A stretch of 64,000 nt of DNA. Origin: Reticulitermes lucifugus. Its lineage: Eukaryota > Arthropoda > Insecta > Blattodea > Rhinotermitidae. The stretch covers positions 132,790 to 196,789 of the forward strand of contig JAKCWW010000044.1 of the NCBI GenBank assembly GCA_026260175.1, written 5' to 3'. Made by a program: the position numbers and the translations under genes. The notes beneath the pieces were generated by a model that saw only the letters and a list, made by a program, of their open reading frames with translations, had not been told where the DNA came from and searched no databases. This document shows, piece by piece, positions 37,241 to 46,522 of this stretch (its first letter is position 1; each line of letters starts with the position of its first letter).

Positions 37241-37390
37241 CCGGGGGTGCACAAGACCCGGGCGACAAAATTTTGTGCAATAGTGCCGAATTTTTGTGGG
37301 TACTCGTTATTGAACTTGCTTCATATCACCCTTCTGGCGCCTACAGTTGTGAGGTGTCTCCTATATTTTGTGAAAATTTGTGCACCCCTG
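37241..37390 (+). mobile_element. hAT-like MITE family, copy 3 (best ends)
   Basis: The left end CCGGGGGTGCACAAG and right end TTTGTGCACCCCTG are complementary across GGGGTGCACAA. CAGGGGTGCACAA-type ends are common in hAT elements. The flanks ttttatac and tcttatgt share 5 of 8 bases, so any 8-base target duplication has decayed. The interior matches copies at 6955 and 24390. Confidence 0.65.
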
Positions 37391-38904
37391 TCTTATGTAA
37401 TTGTACAGTGTACAGTTTAGGATAAAATATTCGTGCTACCGGTTTGGGCTTCGTGTGAAGCATACTTTTTATTTTGCTGGTACGAGTGAAAATTAAATTC
37501 TCTTCACAACCTTTAGTTTAACGCACATGCCTGTTTTACCCATTTTATTCGCATTCTTCAGAGAAAGCATTTGTAGAAGATGGACCACACCTCTCCTCTC
37601 ATGACAGCTCCTGTGTAAGCATGCCTTTTGTAGTACCTTTAAATTTATGTCTCTTGTTATATAATTGGCGCCGTAGCGCCTGTGTTGGTATGAAGTTTTA
37701 AACAATGACATTACTTATTGACTTTCGTATCAATTGATGTGTTGACTCCTGTACAGTAGCCTCTGAAATTTAAAGACAGATTTGTTGCGAACCAGCAGTC
37801 CGACGCTGCCTGCCAGCAACTGAGCCAGGGATTGTTCCTTGGCAGGTGAAGGTGTCCCTTGGTGTTAGGAACCCAAGTTCGTCCCCGTTTCAAAAGCCTG
37901 CCGAATGAATCTCTTGGCTAGTCGAACACAGTAGACATTTTCCGAACATGGGGCTTGTCACAGTATTTAGCAGAACGTGCAACTTGCGTGTAATAAACGG
38001 AAACTATTTAACACGGAAACCAAAATGAAAACCAAGGTAATGGATCCCTGTTGTTGAATATTTGCTTTGCTGGAATTGAGTTATCTCTCTTTTGCGTTAT
38101 AAGCATGTTTTACTTTATTTATCTTACATCCATTGTAATATCCCTGTGTGCCTGGTCGTACAGAGTGGAGTCTTCTTTCGAAGTCACCGACCGAAGTTCT
38201 GTATTCATTTCTTGTTACGCATGTTAGGCCTTAGATATTCTTAGCACTTTGTTCTGAAAAAACTTTCTATGTGTGTTCTTGCCTCAACGAGCGAACAAAT
38301 TCTATATGTCTCAGTCTGAATTAGTTTTGTTACCTGAGGCGTCGCATAGGACGCAACATGATGTGCTTTACGTGGACACATGTCGGTGTCCGCTCGAATA
38401 ACGGGAATCACTAATCACGAGGCTACTCACTCCTGTTCTGGTGTCGGTGCAGTTACCGGCCGCACCACAGATGGCTTGTGGCTGCGCCAGTTTCCTTGCT
38501 GCTCGTGAATGGCTGTTTTCGGGACCAAATTTAAAGTAAAGAAGGTATTAACTTCGGGGATATAAGGGGAATTCCAGGCGCAACAAGTCCAGTAGACGAT
38601 TGTGCCGTCAGTGACCACAGCCCCCTGGTAAGATAGAACTTTCCGTTCATATTTTTGCGTAGACGATGCGTTCGGTAACCCAGAATTGTAGGATCCATCG
38701 TGACCTGGAGTCTACGGATCGAAACTCCGTATGGATTTCCTGTTTTGTAATAAGTATTCAAGTCATATTTTCTATTTATCATGCTTCTAGAGTTAAGGTC
38801 ATATGCGCGTGTTGTTGAGCTGTGGACTTGGAAGAGAAATATTTTTTATTTTAGATATTGATTAGCACGTACAGGCCTAAATCCGAATATCGACCGCAGT
38901 CGTG
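37391..38904. other. Intronic, no recognised element
   Basis: No repeat family or exon recognised. Confidence 0.35.
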
Positions 38905-39035
38905 AAGGTTGGCGTTTGAATCTTGGCCTAGATACATGTTTTGTGGTTTACCCCAGTTCTTGTCAAACGCTGTGTTCGCGTCTTATAGTAGGCCACGACA
39001 GGTTCCTTCCGAATCTCATTGATTAGTTACAGTGG
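38905..39035 (+). repeat. Possible SINE with 'TTTGTGGTTTaCCCC' body
   Basis: B-box-like 'gcgtttgaatcttgg' is followed by 'gttttgtggtttaccccag' and 'ttccttccgaatctca'. The same tail phrase appears in reverse at 29040. Confidence 0.4.
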
Positions 39036-39558
39036 CCTTGTCATTTAACACTGCACTGAATCTTTCTGTTCGGGAGCCTGGTTTCGATTCTAGGTCCGAA
39101 AGTCAGGTGTCATGTTTGTCTTTTGTGGTTGTCATTGCTTTCTTGCGGTATGCTAAGATCTCGTGCAGCATAGTGTGTTAATGATCACTTCATAATTTTT
39201 TTTTGTATTCGTAATCATACTCAGTTAATAACGCGTCGAAAACTAAATACTTGAAGAAACAAAATCTGGAAGAGCTCCTATACTAGAGGCTTCGGTTCGG
39301 TTTTATCCGTAATAAAATTGATAGCGCATGTTATAGTACATTGGTCTGTCTGTACGTGTTCAATTTCATTCATGCGATACTCTCCAAAAATTCTCGAGAT
39401 GCTAGTTACCCCTTTCCCTTTCTATTCGCATTCTAACCGCAAGCGAATACCGCTGATTTTTGACAAATAATTTCTACTGAGCCGTTAATGACGTCAGGAT
39501 GACGCAGTGATGAGTCTCGCGTGCAGTGTCTGTAGTCCGGTGTCGTCACTTGTTTCAG

Positions 39559-39570
39559 TGAGCGAGCACG
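39559..39570 (+). other. Akap200: 5' untranslated part of the first coding exon
   Basis: The pyrimidine-rich acceptor 'gtcacttgtttcag' ends at 39558, leaving 12 untranslated bases before the ATG. The start context (A at -3, G at +4) is strong. The acceptor implies an upstream leader exon. Confidence 0.55.
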
Positions 39571-39744
39571 ATGGGAGGCCGGCAGAGTAAGCGCTCTGTG
39601 GACATCACAACGAGCCCCAAGAAAGAGGGCGCAGAGGTCCAGCAGCAACCCCTTGATGGACGCCTGGGACATATTGAAGAGGGAGAAGGTGACCACAAGG
39701 CAGCGGCCAACGGCGCACCGACAGTCTCAGCCACAGATATACAG
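39571..39744 (+). CDS. Akap200: Akap200-like A-kinase anchor / MARCKS-related protein, coding exon 1
   Basis: Encodes residues 1-58 and ends at a consensus donor (CAG, then GTGAGG at 39745), phase 0. The N-terminus MGGRQSKRSVDITTSPKK has Gly2 and Ser6, the N-myristoylation pattern. Its QSKRSVDITT stretch matches what I recall of the start of Drosophila Akap200. In flies this protein tethers protein kinase A regulatory subunit II to the plasma membrane and cytoskeleton and shares a MARCKS-like effector region. Here that region lies in the next exon. The rest of this exon is acidic and low in hydrophobic residues, so probably disordered. The Met at 39571 is chosen because it gives the myristoylation signal and a strong start context. 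The name rests on motif recognition, not on a search. Confidence 0.8.
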
Positions 39745-40199
39745 GTGAGGAAAAGCGATCATTTTGAGGCAGAACTGTAGACTGGCGACGTCGTGTTCAC
39801 TGGCGTGAAACTTGGCTGATCGCTGCAGAGTGGCCAGTTGGTTAATTGGTGTTTTGTTAGTGAGTTCATCTGGTAGTGACTAGGACCGTCATTGAGCCAG
39901 TTTGTTTGGTCATAGCAAGTCATGGTGCGATTTGCTGATCACGTAGGCAGGTAGCTGATTGAGTTGCTTGGCTGGTGGATTAGTGACGTCACCCATCATT
40001 TGTAGCGCTTATTTACGGGACAGTGTATCAGAAAACTCCAAGACTCGGGAAGGTCTGGAAGTGTATAGCCTAAATCGAGTGTTTTGTTTGTTTCTGGTGT
40101 TAATGTGTTGAGTAAATTGATGTATAGTGGATTTATGAATTCCACCAGAATAGCACTGTCTGTTTAGGGAATGATGAACTCATTGCTGTGTCTTTACAG

Positions 40200-40380
40200 C
40201 AAGGGTGCCCAACCCTTGTTGGCAGAGGGCTTGGTTGCGGGCCGCACTTGTAAAAATCGCACTAATTGGTATGCCTGACCTCCTAAATTCTTGTGCAATC
40301 GTTACAGCACACATATAATTCAGAGATGTGGTCGCGGACCGCATAATACAACCTGGCAGGCCGGGGATTGGTTATCCATG
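40200..40380. mobile_element. hAT-family MITE with perfect 8-bp target duplication
   Basis: Flanked by identical ctttacag octamers at 40192-40199 and 40381-40388. The left end CAAGGGTGCCCAACCC and the complement of the right end, CATGGATAACCAATCC, are imperfect inverted ends of the CAGGGGTGCCCAACC type seen in hAT elements. The interior has GCGGGCCGCA and is non-coding. The exact octamer duplication suggests it is younger than most elements here. Confidence 0.8.
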
Positions 40381-40399
40381 CTTTACAGGACTAATTAGG

Positions 40400-41075
40400 C
40401 GAAATGAATGAGACTCGCCGGCAGGAAAGTTGGTGTGAGTACGTGATGCTTGGGAAGTCATGAGTCTGATAAGCAGAAGTATGTTGTTTGTCATGCCACA
40501 TAATTAAAACTATGATTGCTAGTCACAAGTGCCTTACAGGATGAGGCATGATCTCAGGCGGAAGTGATGCAGTATTTCTTTGATTGCGGATGAATTGTAT
40601 CATATGAGGACAAGTTATATCCCTGGCGACGCATGAGAACATTTCTTGCATCAGGAAGTGATGAGTACCGGACGCTGTAGGAGGTGAGGAGTCTCACAGG
40701 CGAGATTATTATGAAGTGATTAACTGACGGCTTGTGACAGTGGTGAAGGCTAACAGGTGGAATGATTGCCAAGTGATTACCAACAACTGTTAAGTGATGC
40801 CTGTTGAGTCATAAAACGTTACTGAAAGAAGTTATTGGTCGAATGCCCTCAGGCGAAATGATTTCAGAAGTGATTAACTGATGACTTGTGACTCGTAAGA
40901 AGTCTGACGGGAGAAATAGTTGCTAAGTGATTAGCCTTCTGACGAGTTGCAATCTGGTGAGTCTTTAACCTCTCGTACCAGCAGGAAGACTGCTGCTGGC
41001 TGTGACGTCCAGAATTTTCAGGAGGAAGTGAGTACTGACTTATGGAGGAAGTGATGCAACATGAATCTCTTTCAG
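40400..41075 (+). repeat. Degenerate repeats resembling the exon 2 splice acceptor
   Basis: Variants of 'ctcaggcggaagtgatg' recur near 40551, 40648, 40755, 40848, 41013 and 41041, and the series ends with the true exon start (tttcag, then gaggaagtggttc, 41070-41088). Phrases such as 'gaagtgattaactgatgacttgtgac' (in pieces) recur at 40713 and 40868. Unit length is irregular (about 40-120 bases) and copies are diverged, so the array is old. Confidence 0.55.
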
Positions 41076-41324
41076 GAGGAAGTGGTTCAAAATGGGTCAG
41101 AGTCAATAGCGGACGGAGAGATAGAGGCTGCAGCCCAAGCATCCGAGGCAGAGACTACGATAACGGGTGAGAAGGAAAAGGATGAGGACAGCAAGAAGAA
41201 GGAGAAGAAAGAAAAGGTGAAGAAGAAGTGGTCCTTCCGGTCCATCAGCTTTTCGAAAAAAGATAAGAGCAAGCCGCCACGTGAAGACAGGAACGGTGGC
41301 ATCACCAAGGAGGAGGTTGCTGAG
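41076..41324 (+). CDS. Akap200: Akap200-like protein, coding exon 2 with MARCKS-type effector segment
   Basis: Encodes residues 59-141; acceptor CTCTTTCAG, donor GAG then GTGAGT, both phase 0. An acidic Ala/Glu-rich part (about 59-96) is followed by a Lys-rich helix-like run (98-109) and the core KKKWSFRSISFSKK (107-120). Basic residues interleave with Ser111, Ser114, Ser116 and Ser118 and with aromatic residues Trp110, Phe112 and Phe117. This is the pattern of the MARCKS effector domain, which binds acidic phospholipid, calmodulin and actin, with protein kinase C control through its serines. With myristoylated Gly2 it predicts a two-point membrane switch. Trp at the first aromatic position is worth noting. 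The ATG at 41061 lies upstream of the acceptor and is not a real start. Confidence 0.85.
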
Positions 41325-41399
41325 GTGAGTGTAATGTTCTGCCTCTCTTTATCATTTAGAAAATCACTTTCTGTTGCAGATATTTTGAACATACTGTAC

Positions 41400-41526
41400 C
41401 TTATATTACAGATTTCACACTGTTATCACCGCGCATTTTTATTAATTAAAATAAATGATAAACCAACAAATGCACTATATAGTGCATTTGTTGGTTTATC
41501 ATTTATTTTAACTTATATTACAGATT
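41400..41526. mobile_element. Perfect 66-bp palindrome inside a 15-bp target duplication
   Basis: 41446-41511 is an exact palindrome centred between 41478 and 41479, containing CCAACAAATGCACTATA and its complement. The direct repeat cttatattacagatt flanks it at 41400-41414 and 41512-41526 (15 of 15). Between the left repeat and the palindrome is 'tatcaccgcgcatttttattaa', which resembles the matching part of the 43490 element. The palindrome arm equals the terminal block of the 7322 and 14170 elements, so this looks like two head-to-head terminal fragments inserted together. Confidence 0.85.
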
Positions 41527-41578
41527 CAGCGTTTCAAATTTTTTGGATAAAAAAAGCTGTCTAAATTGCAGTGGTTAC

Positions 41579-42490
41579 AGGATCCAGGCCAAATTTATGC
41601 AGATTATCTGAACAGTGTAAGGCATGAAACTAGTAGACACTTCAGGAACAGAAAGAGTGAATATTGGAAAGGTAAAATTTAAGAAGGGTTGTCAGCCTAG
41701 AATTGGCTTGGTACAGTATGAGCAGGGTCGTCTGCTTACATATTCCCTCAGTGTTGGGAATATGCGGAAGAATCACTTCTGTCAGCTGTTTTGGAATGCA
41801 CGTGGGCTTAGTGATGATAGGCAGACTGAAATACATTTAGTGGAGCGATTTGTTTCTGAGTGCAGTGCTTTTCAAGTTGCGATTTTACTGAGAAGTTGAA
41901 AATGTATAAATCACCTGGTATTGATTAGTGCAGCAGACCGGATTCAGTCAGGAGGTAGAAGAGTACATTCTGAGATCCATAAATGTAGTTAATCTGTTTG
42001 GCATAAGGAAAAAGTGCCTCCCCCGGTGGAAAGAGTCACTCATTGTACCTTTTTATAAGAAGGGCGATAAAACATTTAAGTAATTATTGAGGCAGTCACT
42101 GATGTCAGCTATGTAAAAAGTTTATCCAGCATCCTTCTGTCAGGGTTAACTCCATGTGAAGGTGATACGATTTGGGGCCATCAGTGTCAATTTCGTTGAT
42201 AGATTAACCACTGATCAGATATTCTGCATTTTTCAGATACTCGGGAAAAGGTGGCAGGACACTGCAGAAATACGCTATTTATATGCTGTGTTAATTTGTT
42301 GGGTGAAAACATAAATACAGTCGAGAAAAGCAGGGGAATTTATTAGTCGCTAGTAAGGAGATGAGTGTGTGTACATGTCTCGACAGAATGCAGAATAGAA
42401 TCACAGCATAAGGCTAGCAAATAAATCCTTTGAAAATGTGGCAAAGTTCAAATATTTGTGAGCGATACTAACAAATCCGTTATATAAAGA
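41579..42490 (+). pseudogene. LINE reverse-transcriptase remnant
   Basis: Reads with stops and shifts through recognisable blocks of a blattodean LINE: NSVRHETSRHFRNRKSEYWK, FKKGCQPR, WKESLIVPFYKKGDKT, RLTTDQIFCIFQIL and SLVRR/LLVASKE, ending in NKSFENVAKFKYL. These correspond to the thumb-proximal leader, fingers/palm motifs (VPIYKKGDKT...NYRGI, then RSTTDQIF) and C-terminal part of ORF2. The catalytic YADD block is deleted (the sequence jumps from about 42310 to the LLVASKE block). The internal deletion and stops make it inactive. Its 3' counterpart is seen at 15700. Confidence 0.8.
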
Positions 42491-43489
42491 CCCATAAAAA
42501 TACTCTGGTTATTCCAGTACACAACTCGCACGACGTGACGGTGCGTTGTGCTGTACTTGTGTTTACACTGTGTCTACCCCACAGCTGTGCCCCATATGTG
42601 GCGGAGTTGCGCTGTGGTTTGTTTACAAATAAAGAGCAAGGCATTATGGGTTGGTCCCCTCATCAACCGCGCTTTTTATCAGGTGATTGACTGTCAGAGA
42701 TTTGTCACCGGTTACCGGTAAACAACTGGTTAACTGCTTTCGCCAGAGTTATTTATGGCCAAGACCCGGGCTGAGTCTTCTGAAACCAGTACTTCCAAAA
42801 CAAACACTAATTGTATCCAAAAAGAAGTGACGTGAGCGGAAAATTTATTCGTATTGGTACTGCTAATGATACCGTGTGTTGTACGGTGCTTAGCACTGCT
42901 GCTTGGTGTTGGAAGTATTCGTGTCCGGAAGCCCCCGTACAACCGGCTACCCAGATTGTCTTAATTCCTCAGCAGCAGACTGCATCACTGTCATTGCTGC
43001 GGCAGAGGAATGCGGTGTGGGTCTTACCGCCAGAATTATTATGACAGTGGCTATGTGAACAATCTTTCAAATTAACTCTCAGATTGGCCATACAGTCTCG
43101 GGATATTGCCGCTGTCTAAATTTGATATAGTATCTTCCGATCACATGCAACCCTTAATATTTTTGTAGGTGTACTTGGACTTCACCTTAACCCCCCCGCC
43201 CCAAAATCCTGTCACGGCATGAGAGTATATGTTTGTGGTCTCATAACCCTATCAGTGTTTGCGTTCCTTCAGTCCAGTCATTATTTTAAGTGGCCTTTTA
43301 CAAATATCGTATATACGAATCTGATGCAATTCCAAACATGTTCATGGCCCTATTCCTGTTAAAAACGCTGTAATTGTGGATGTCAGGTATTACAGCAAAT
43401 TTGGATATTGTGAAAAAATGGAAGGACTGAAAATGTGGGTGGTAATTAAATTTAATAATCATGTTAGTCACTACGTCTTTTGAACGAAC
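42491..43489. other. Intronic, nothing recognised
   Basis: Non-coding. A C run lies at 43190-43196. The nested half-palindromes around 42695-42735 (caccggttaccggtaaacaactggttaac, in pieces) are short and unassigned. Confidence 0.35.
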
Positions 43490-43680
43490 TTGCCCTTAAG
43501 TACTGAATATTATTTTCACCGTGCATGTTTATTAACACTAGTAAAAACTATACCAACACATGCACTGTTTATTAAAACATTAATAGTTGTAGTAGTATGT
43601 AGGGCTTGATTTTTTAAAACTATTAATGTTTTAATAAACAGTGCATGTGTTGGTATAGTTTTTACTAGTTGCCCTTAAGT
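43490..43680. mobile_element. Foldback with perfect 52-bp arms and 12-bp target duplication
   Basis: 43537-43588 is exactly complementary to 43618-43669, with a 29-base loop. The direct repeat ttgcccttaagt flanks the insertion at 43490-43501 and 43669-43680 (12 of 12). The arms contain CCAACACATGCACTG, a relative of the CCAACAAATGCACT block of 7322 and 41400. The left leader 'tttcaccgtgcatgtttattaa' matches that of 41400. Confidence 0.9.
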
Positions 43681-44071
43681 GTTTGCGTGTATCTAGGGCG
43701 GACGTTCACAATGGTTCGTCTCCTTGCGCGGTCCTTTACATTGTTTAACCATATCACATTATAAATGAAAGCATGTGAAGGTGACCAACAACACAGTAGA
43801 TTGCAGTGTCCATATAGCAAAATATGTATTGTTTCTTGATTTCTCAAATTTAAGTCTCCCTGTTTCTGAAACAATGCCCTACACAGACTGCCAACACGTT
43901 CGCGGAAGTGTATATTGTTGTTGAATTTGGTAAGAAGATGGCTAATTGCTGTCGGGGCCGGTTTGAATGTTTGATCCCGATGTTCGCCTGGAAGGACTGA
44001 GGATTCCCTTGCCAACAACCGAGATTAACCTAGTGTCGAGTCGCGAATTAGTGAGAAGCATTGCCACTGAC

Positions 44072-44133
44072 GGTTGTTGTTGTTGTTGTTGTTGCTGCTG
44101 CTGCTTCTTCTTCTTCTTCTGTCGTCGTCGTCG
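44072..44133 (+). repeat. Compound trinucleotide microsatellite
   Basis: (GTT)n runs into (GCT)n, then (CTT)n, then (GTC)n in about 60 bases, each step one substitution from the previous unit. The Cys/Phe run it encodes in one frame is an artefact. Confidence 0.9.
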
Positions 44134-45146
44134 CTTTATTGTTTGTCACAGACCATTGCAGCGTAGTGGAGCGTTCTCTCCACGTGGTTTGGTGGGGCGT
44201 GTAAGCTTGATGACTGTTCGCTGTTCTGGGTATTTCGTGTGCAATATTAACACTGCTACAAGCAAACTCTGTTAATGCTCACCAATGTGATTCACTGGTT
44301 GACCCCTGTCAGTACAGCCGCAGCTATGAGGCATATTGCGAACTACGTTCATTAGGTTCTGATTCTCTCAAATGACCTTCATTGTATGTTTCGGCTCACC
44401 TGATGCATAGAATGATCTCGTAGTTGGGAAGCCTTTCAGTGTGCTGTCTTACGAAACGCCAGAAAGCAGTTTGATTAAAACTGGTGTTGCAGGTATCAAC
44501 ACAAGTGTTGTTAAGCTGTACATGTTGCAGGAGTCGGCCCTTTGTTCGAGATTAGTGACATCGATAAGTTCGTTTATAAGAATGAAACATTACGCATGTA
44601 CGCATTTGCCGTCTCTCGTCCTTTTTAATACTGTGGGCTCTGCTGTAGTGTATTGCATTAACTTTGCCAGGAATGGATTTGCGAGTGTATTTGCAATAAA
44701 TTAACACGAAGCCGAAGGGGAAGTAAAGCTGCTGGGTGCGCATTGGGAGAATGCTTGGCCACCAATCTGATGTCTATTCTTTGCCCAATTTCCTTGGCTA
44801 TGGCTGTTAAGTGGTGAAATTGCCGCGTGCTTTCGTAGTCCGCAGAAGGCCGTGGCGGATGACGCGTTACTACACAGGCCGTGTGTAATGGTTGGCAACA
44901 CTGGTCTCTGAATTCAGGTGTGGGGGAGCTCCCCCTTCTTGTGGTGTCTGCATTTCTTCCGTCTAGGTGGACAGTCCTATCATCCGGATGACTGGCGCCA
45001 ACTGGTTGAGCTAAGTGACAAATGTCTCCCTGCTCATTGTCTGATTTGTGCTGCCGTAACTAATTGGGTTCATCCATTTGCATTGATATCATCATGAGTT
45101 AATCATATTAATTTAATGAAGGGAAGATTGTGGAAAATATGTAATT

Positions 45147-45265
45147 GAAGGCTTCCGCCGTGGTCGTAATGTTGCTTAAAATCTTCTGGGTTGTTACCNG
45201 GCGTCATTTTTTGGTGTATGACCAACGTTTCGGGATCACTTGTTTGTCCCATCTTCAGGGTCTTA
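45147..45265 (-). repeat. Hammerhead-bearing terminal repeat, family 2, solo copy
   Basis: On the - strand: CCCTGAAGATGGGAC, loop, GATCCC, GAAACGTTGGTC, about 45 bases, CCCAGAAGATTTT, then CCACGGCGGAAGCC. The 3' part equals the right ends of the 47757 and 53285 foldbacks (GGCGGAAGCCTGAAATCA). One unknown base at 45199. Confidence 0.6.
45220..45262 (-). ncRNA. Hammerhead-like motif with 4-bp helix I
   Basis: On the - strand: gacc, CTGAAGA, T, GGGA...TCCC hairpin, GAAAC, GTT, ggtc. Helix I (gacc with ggtc) pairs perfectly over 4 bases; the core box fits CTGANGA and the cleavage triplet GTT is allowed. Helix III would be only A-C/G-T with no loop, a feature that in known minimal hammerheads favours action as RNA dimers. 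Confidence 0.45.
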
Positions 45266-46299
45266 ATTACAGATCGTCTTCCTTTGCCAATGTAGGCAAA
45301 CCTTTAGAGCCACCCCACGGTTACAATACTGCTTGAGATGAAAGTTGTGGAATTTTATTTATCGTAAATAGGAGCCATAATGTCCTGAGTTGGGACACTG
45401 ATATTGCTTATATCAGTGATCTTGGATAAAAGCATAAGCTTATGTACAGTTTAGGAGACTCTGATCTCGCAAACGCATGTTACACGAATAAATAAACTTA
45501 TCTTGAAACGAACCACCTCCCTCCCAATCTGTCGTAAATACCTGCGGGAGTCAGGCGCCTGTGGAGAGTGATACGCACCGATAAGTGTACTGTTATCGCT
45601 GTCAAGAATGGAATTGTATTTACAGTAAATACGGTATCGTGGCCCACCGAAATATACGTGTATCCACCCGACACTTCATTGCGTGGCTCGATATCTTGCC
45701 GCGTGTCTCACAGCCAGCGGACGCGTGGCCTTACACGGGCTGAGGACGTAAGTGGCATTTAAATTTTAAACACGCCGGAAGTTGAATCACGGGCCTGTGG
45801 ATGCTCGGCTTGCATTGATATCATACTGTCCGGCCTATAGGACTGCTAATAAACACGGCCTCCTGCACACAGTCACAATGTCTCCTTGTCACTGGGTGGT
45901 GGGTGGCGGCGTCAGACTACATGATTGAATCAGCTGTGATTCATGTTCATTGAGTATGTTCCAAGCAAGTCGTACTGTCTGCACGTTTGTAATCAACATG
46001 ACAAGTTTAATGTGCACATTTTTATTGTCACTAGTCATCGTTATAGTATAATGTCTCCATTTCATGTGAATTCGTATGCCGCTTTGACGACATAGTAACA
46101 GATGCATAAGTGTACAAAGTCTAGAACGGTATTTCTGAACTTGGGGTGTGGCGACTTGGGTGGATTCTACTTAGTTGAACATTGTTATTTTTTTATCTTT
46201 AGATTTTGCCGATCTTTTATTGGCACTATCGTCAAGATAATTATTGTTCTTGTAATCGACTGTTGCATTGACGTCATGATGTTTTTGCAGTATACTGTG

Positions 46300-46522
46300 T
46301 AAGTAAAGGTAAGGGCCACCCTAGAGCAGTCCATGAAGGCCCAGGGGGGAGTAGAGGTATAGTATTACTCTTCCTGTAACCTCGGCGTTAGATGGGGGAA
46401 GGGACCCGTTACCCAGAGGATGCTGGGTGGGCCCCAGGGCCGGTATGGAGGGATGCGGAAAATCTCGCTCCCATCGGGATTCGATCCGCGGACCGTCCAG
46501 CGACTACGCTATCCTCGGATAC
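46300..46522 (-). repeat. SINE family 1, near-complete reverse copy
   Basis: On the - strand: head 'ccgaggatagcgtagtcgctgg', B box 'ggatcgaatcccg', 'gggagcgagattttccgcatcc', 'ggggcccacccagcatcctctgggtaac' (in pieces) and tail 'taacgccgaggttacagg' through 'ccttcatgga'. Its head is nearly the same as the copy at 53934. Confidence 0.75.

Larger units (their letters stand above)
39745..41075 (+). other. Intron between coding exons 1 and 2
   Basis: A 1331-base GT-AG intron, phase 0. It contains a 181-bp hAT-like MITE (40200-40380) and, from about 40400 to its end, degenerate repeats of a 'tcaggaggaagtga' unit that also forms the acceptor of exon 2. Confidence 0.75.

Noticed and set aside
41061-41564. 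Open frame of 167 codons starting with ATG at 41061
   Set aside because: Only 41076-41324 is coding; the ATG sits in the acceptor region (CTCTTTCAG) and the part after 41324 reads through a GTGAGT donor and the palindrome.
43967-44275. Open frame with a poly-Cys/Phe run
   Set aside because: It is the trinucleotide microsatellite read in one frame; no conserved flanks.
46125-46165. 'tttctgaacttggggtgtggcgac' (in pieces) as a hAT end
   Set aside because: No partner end identified.
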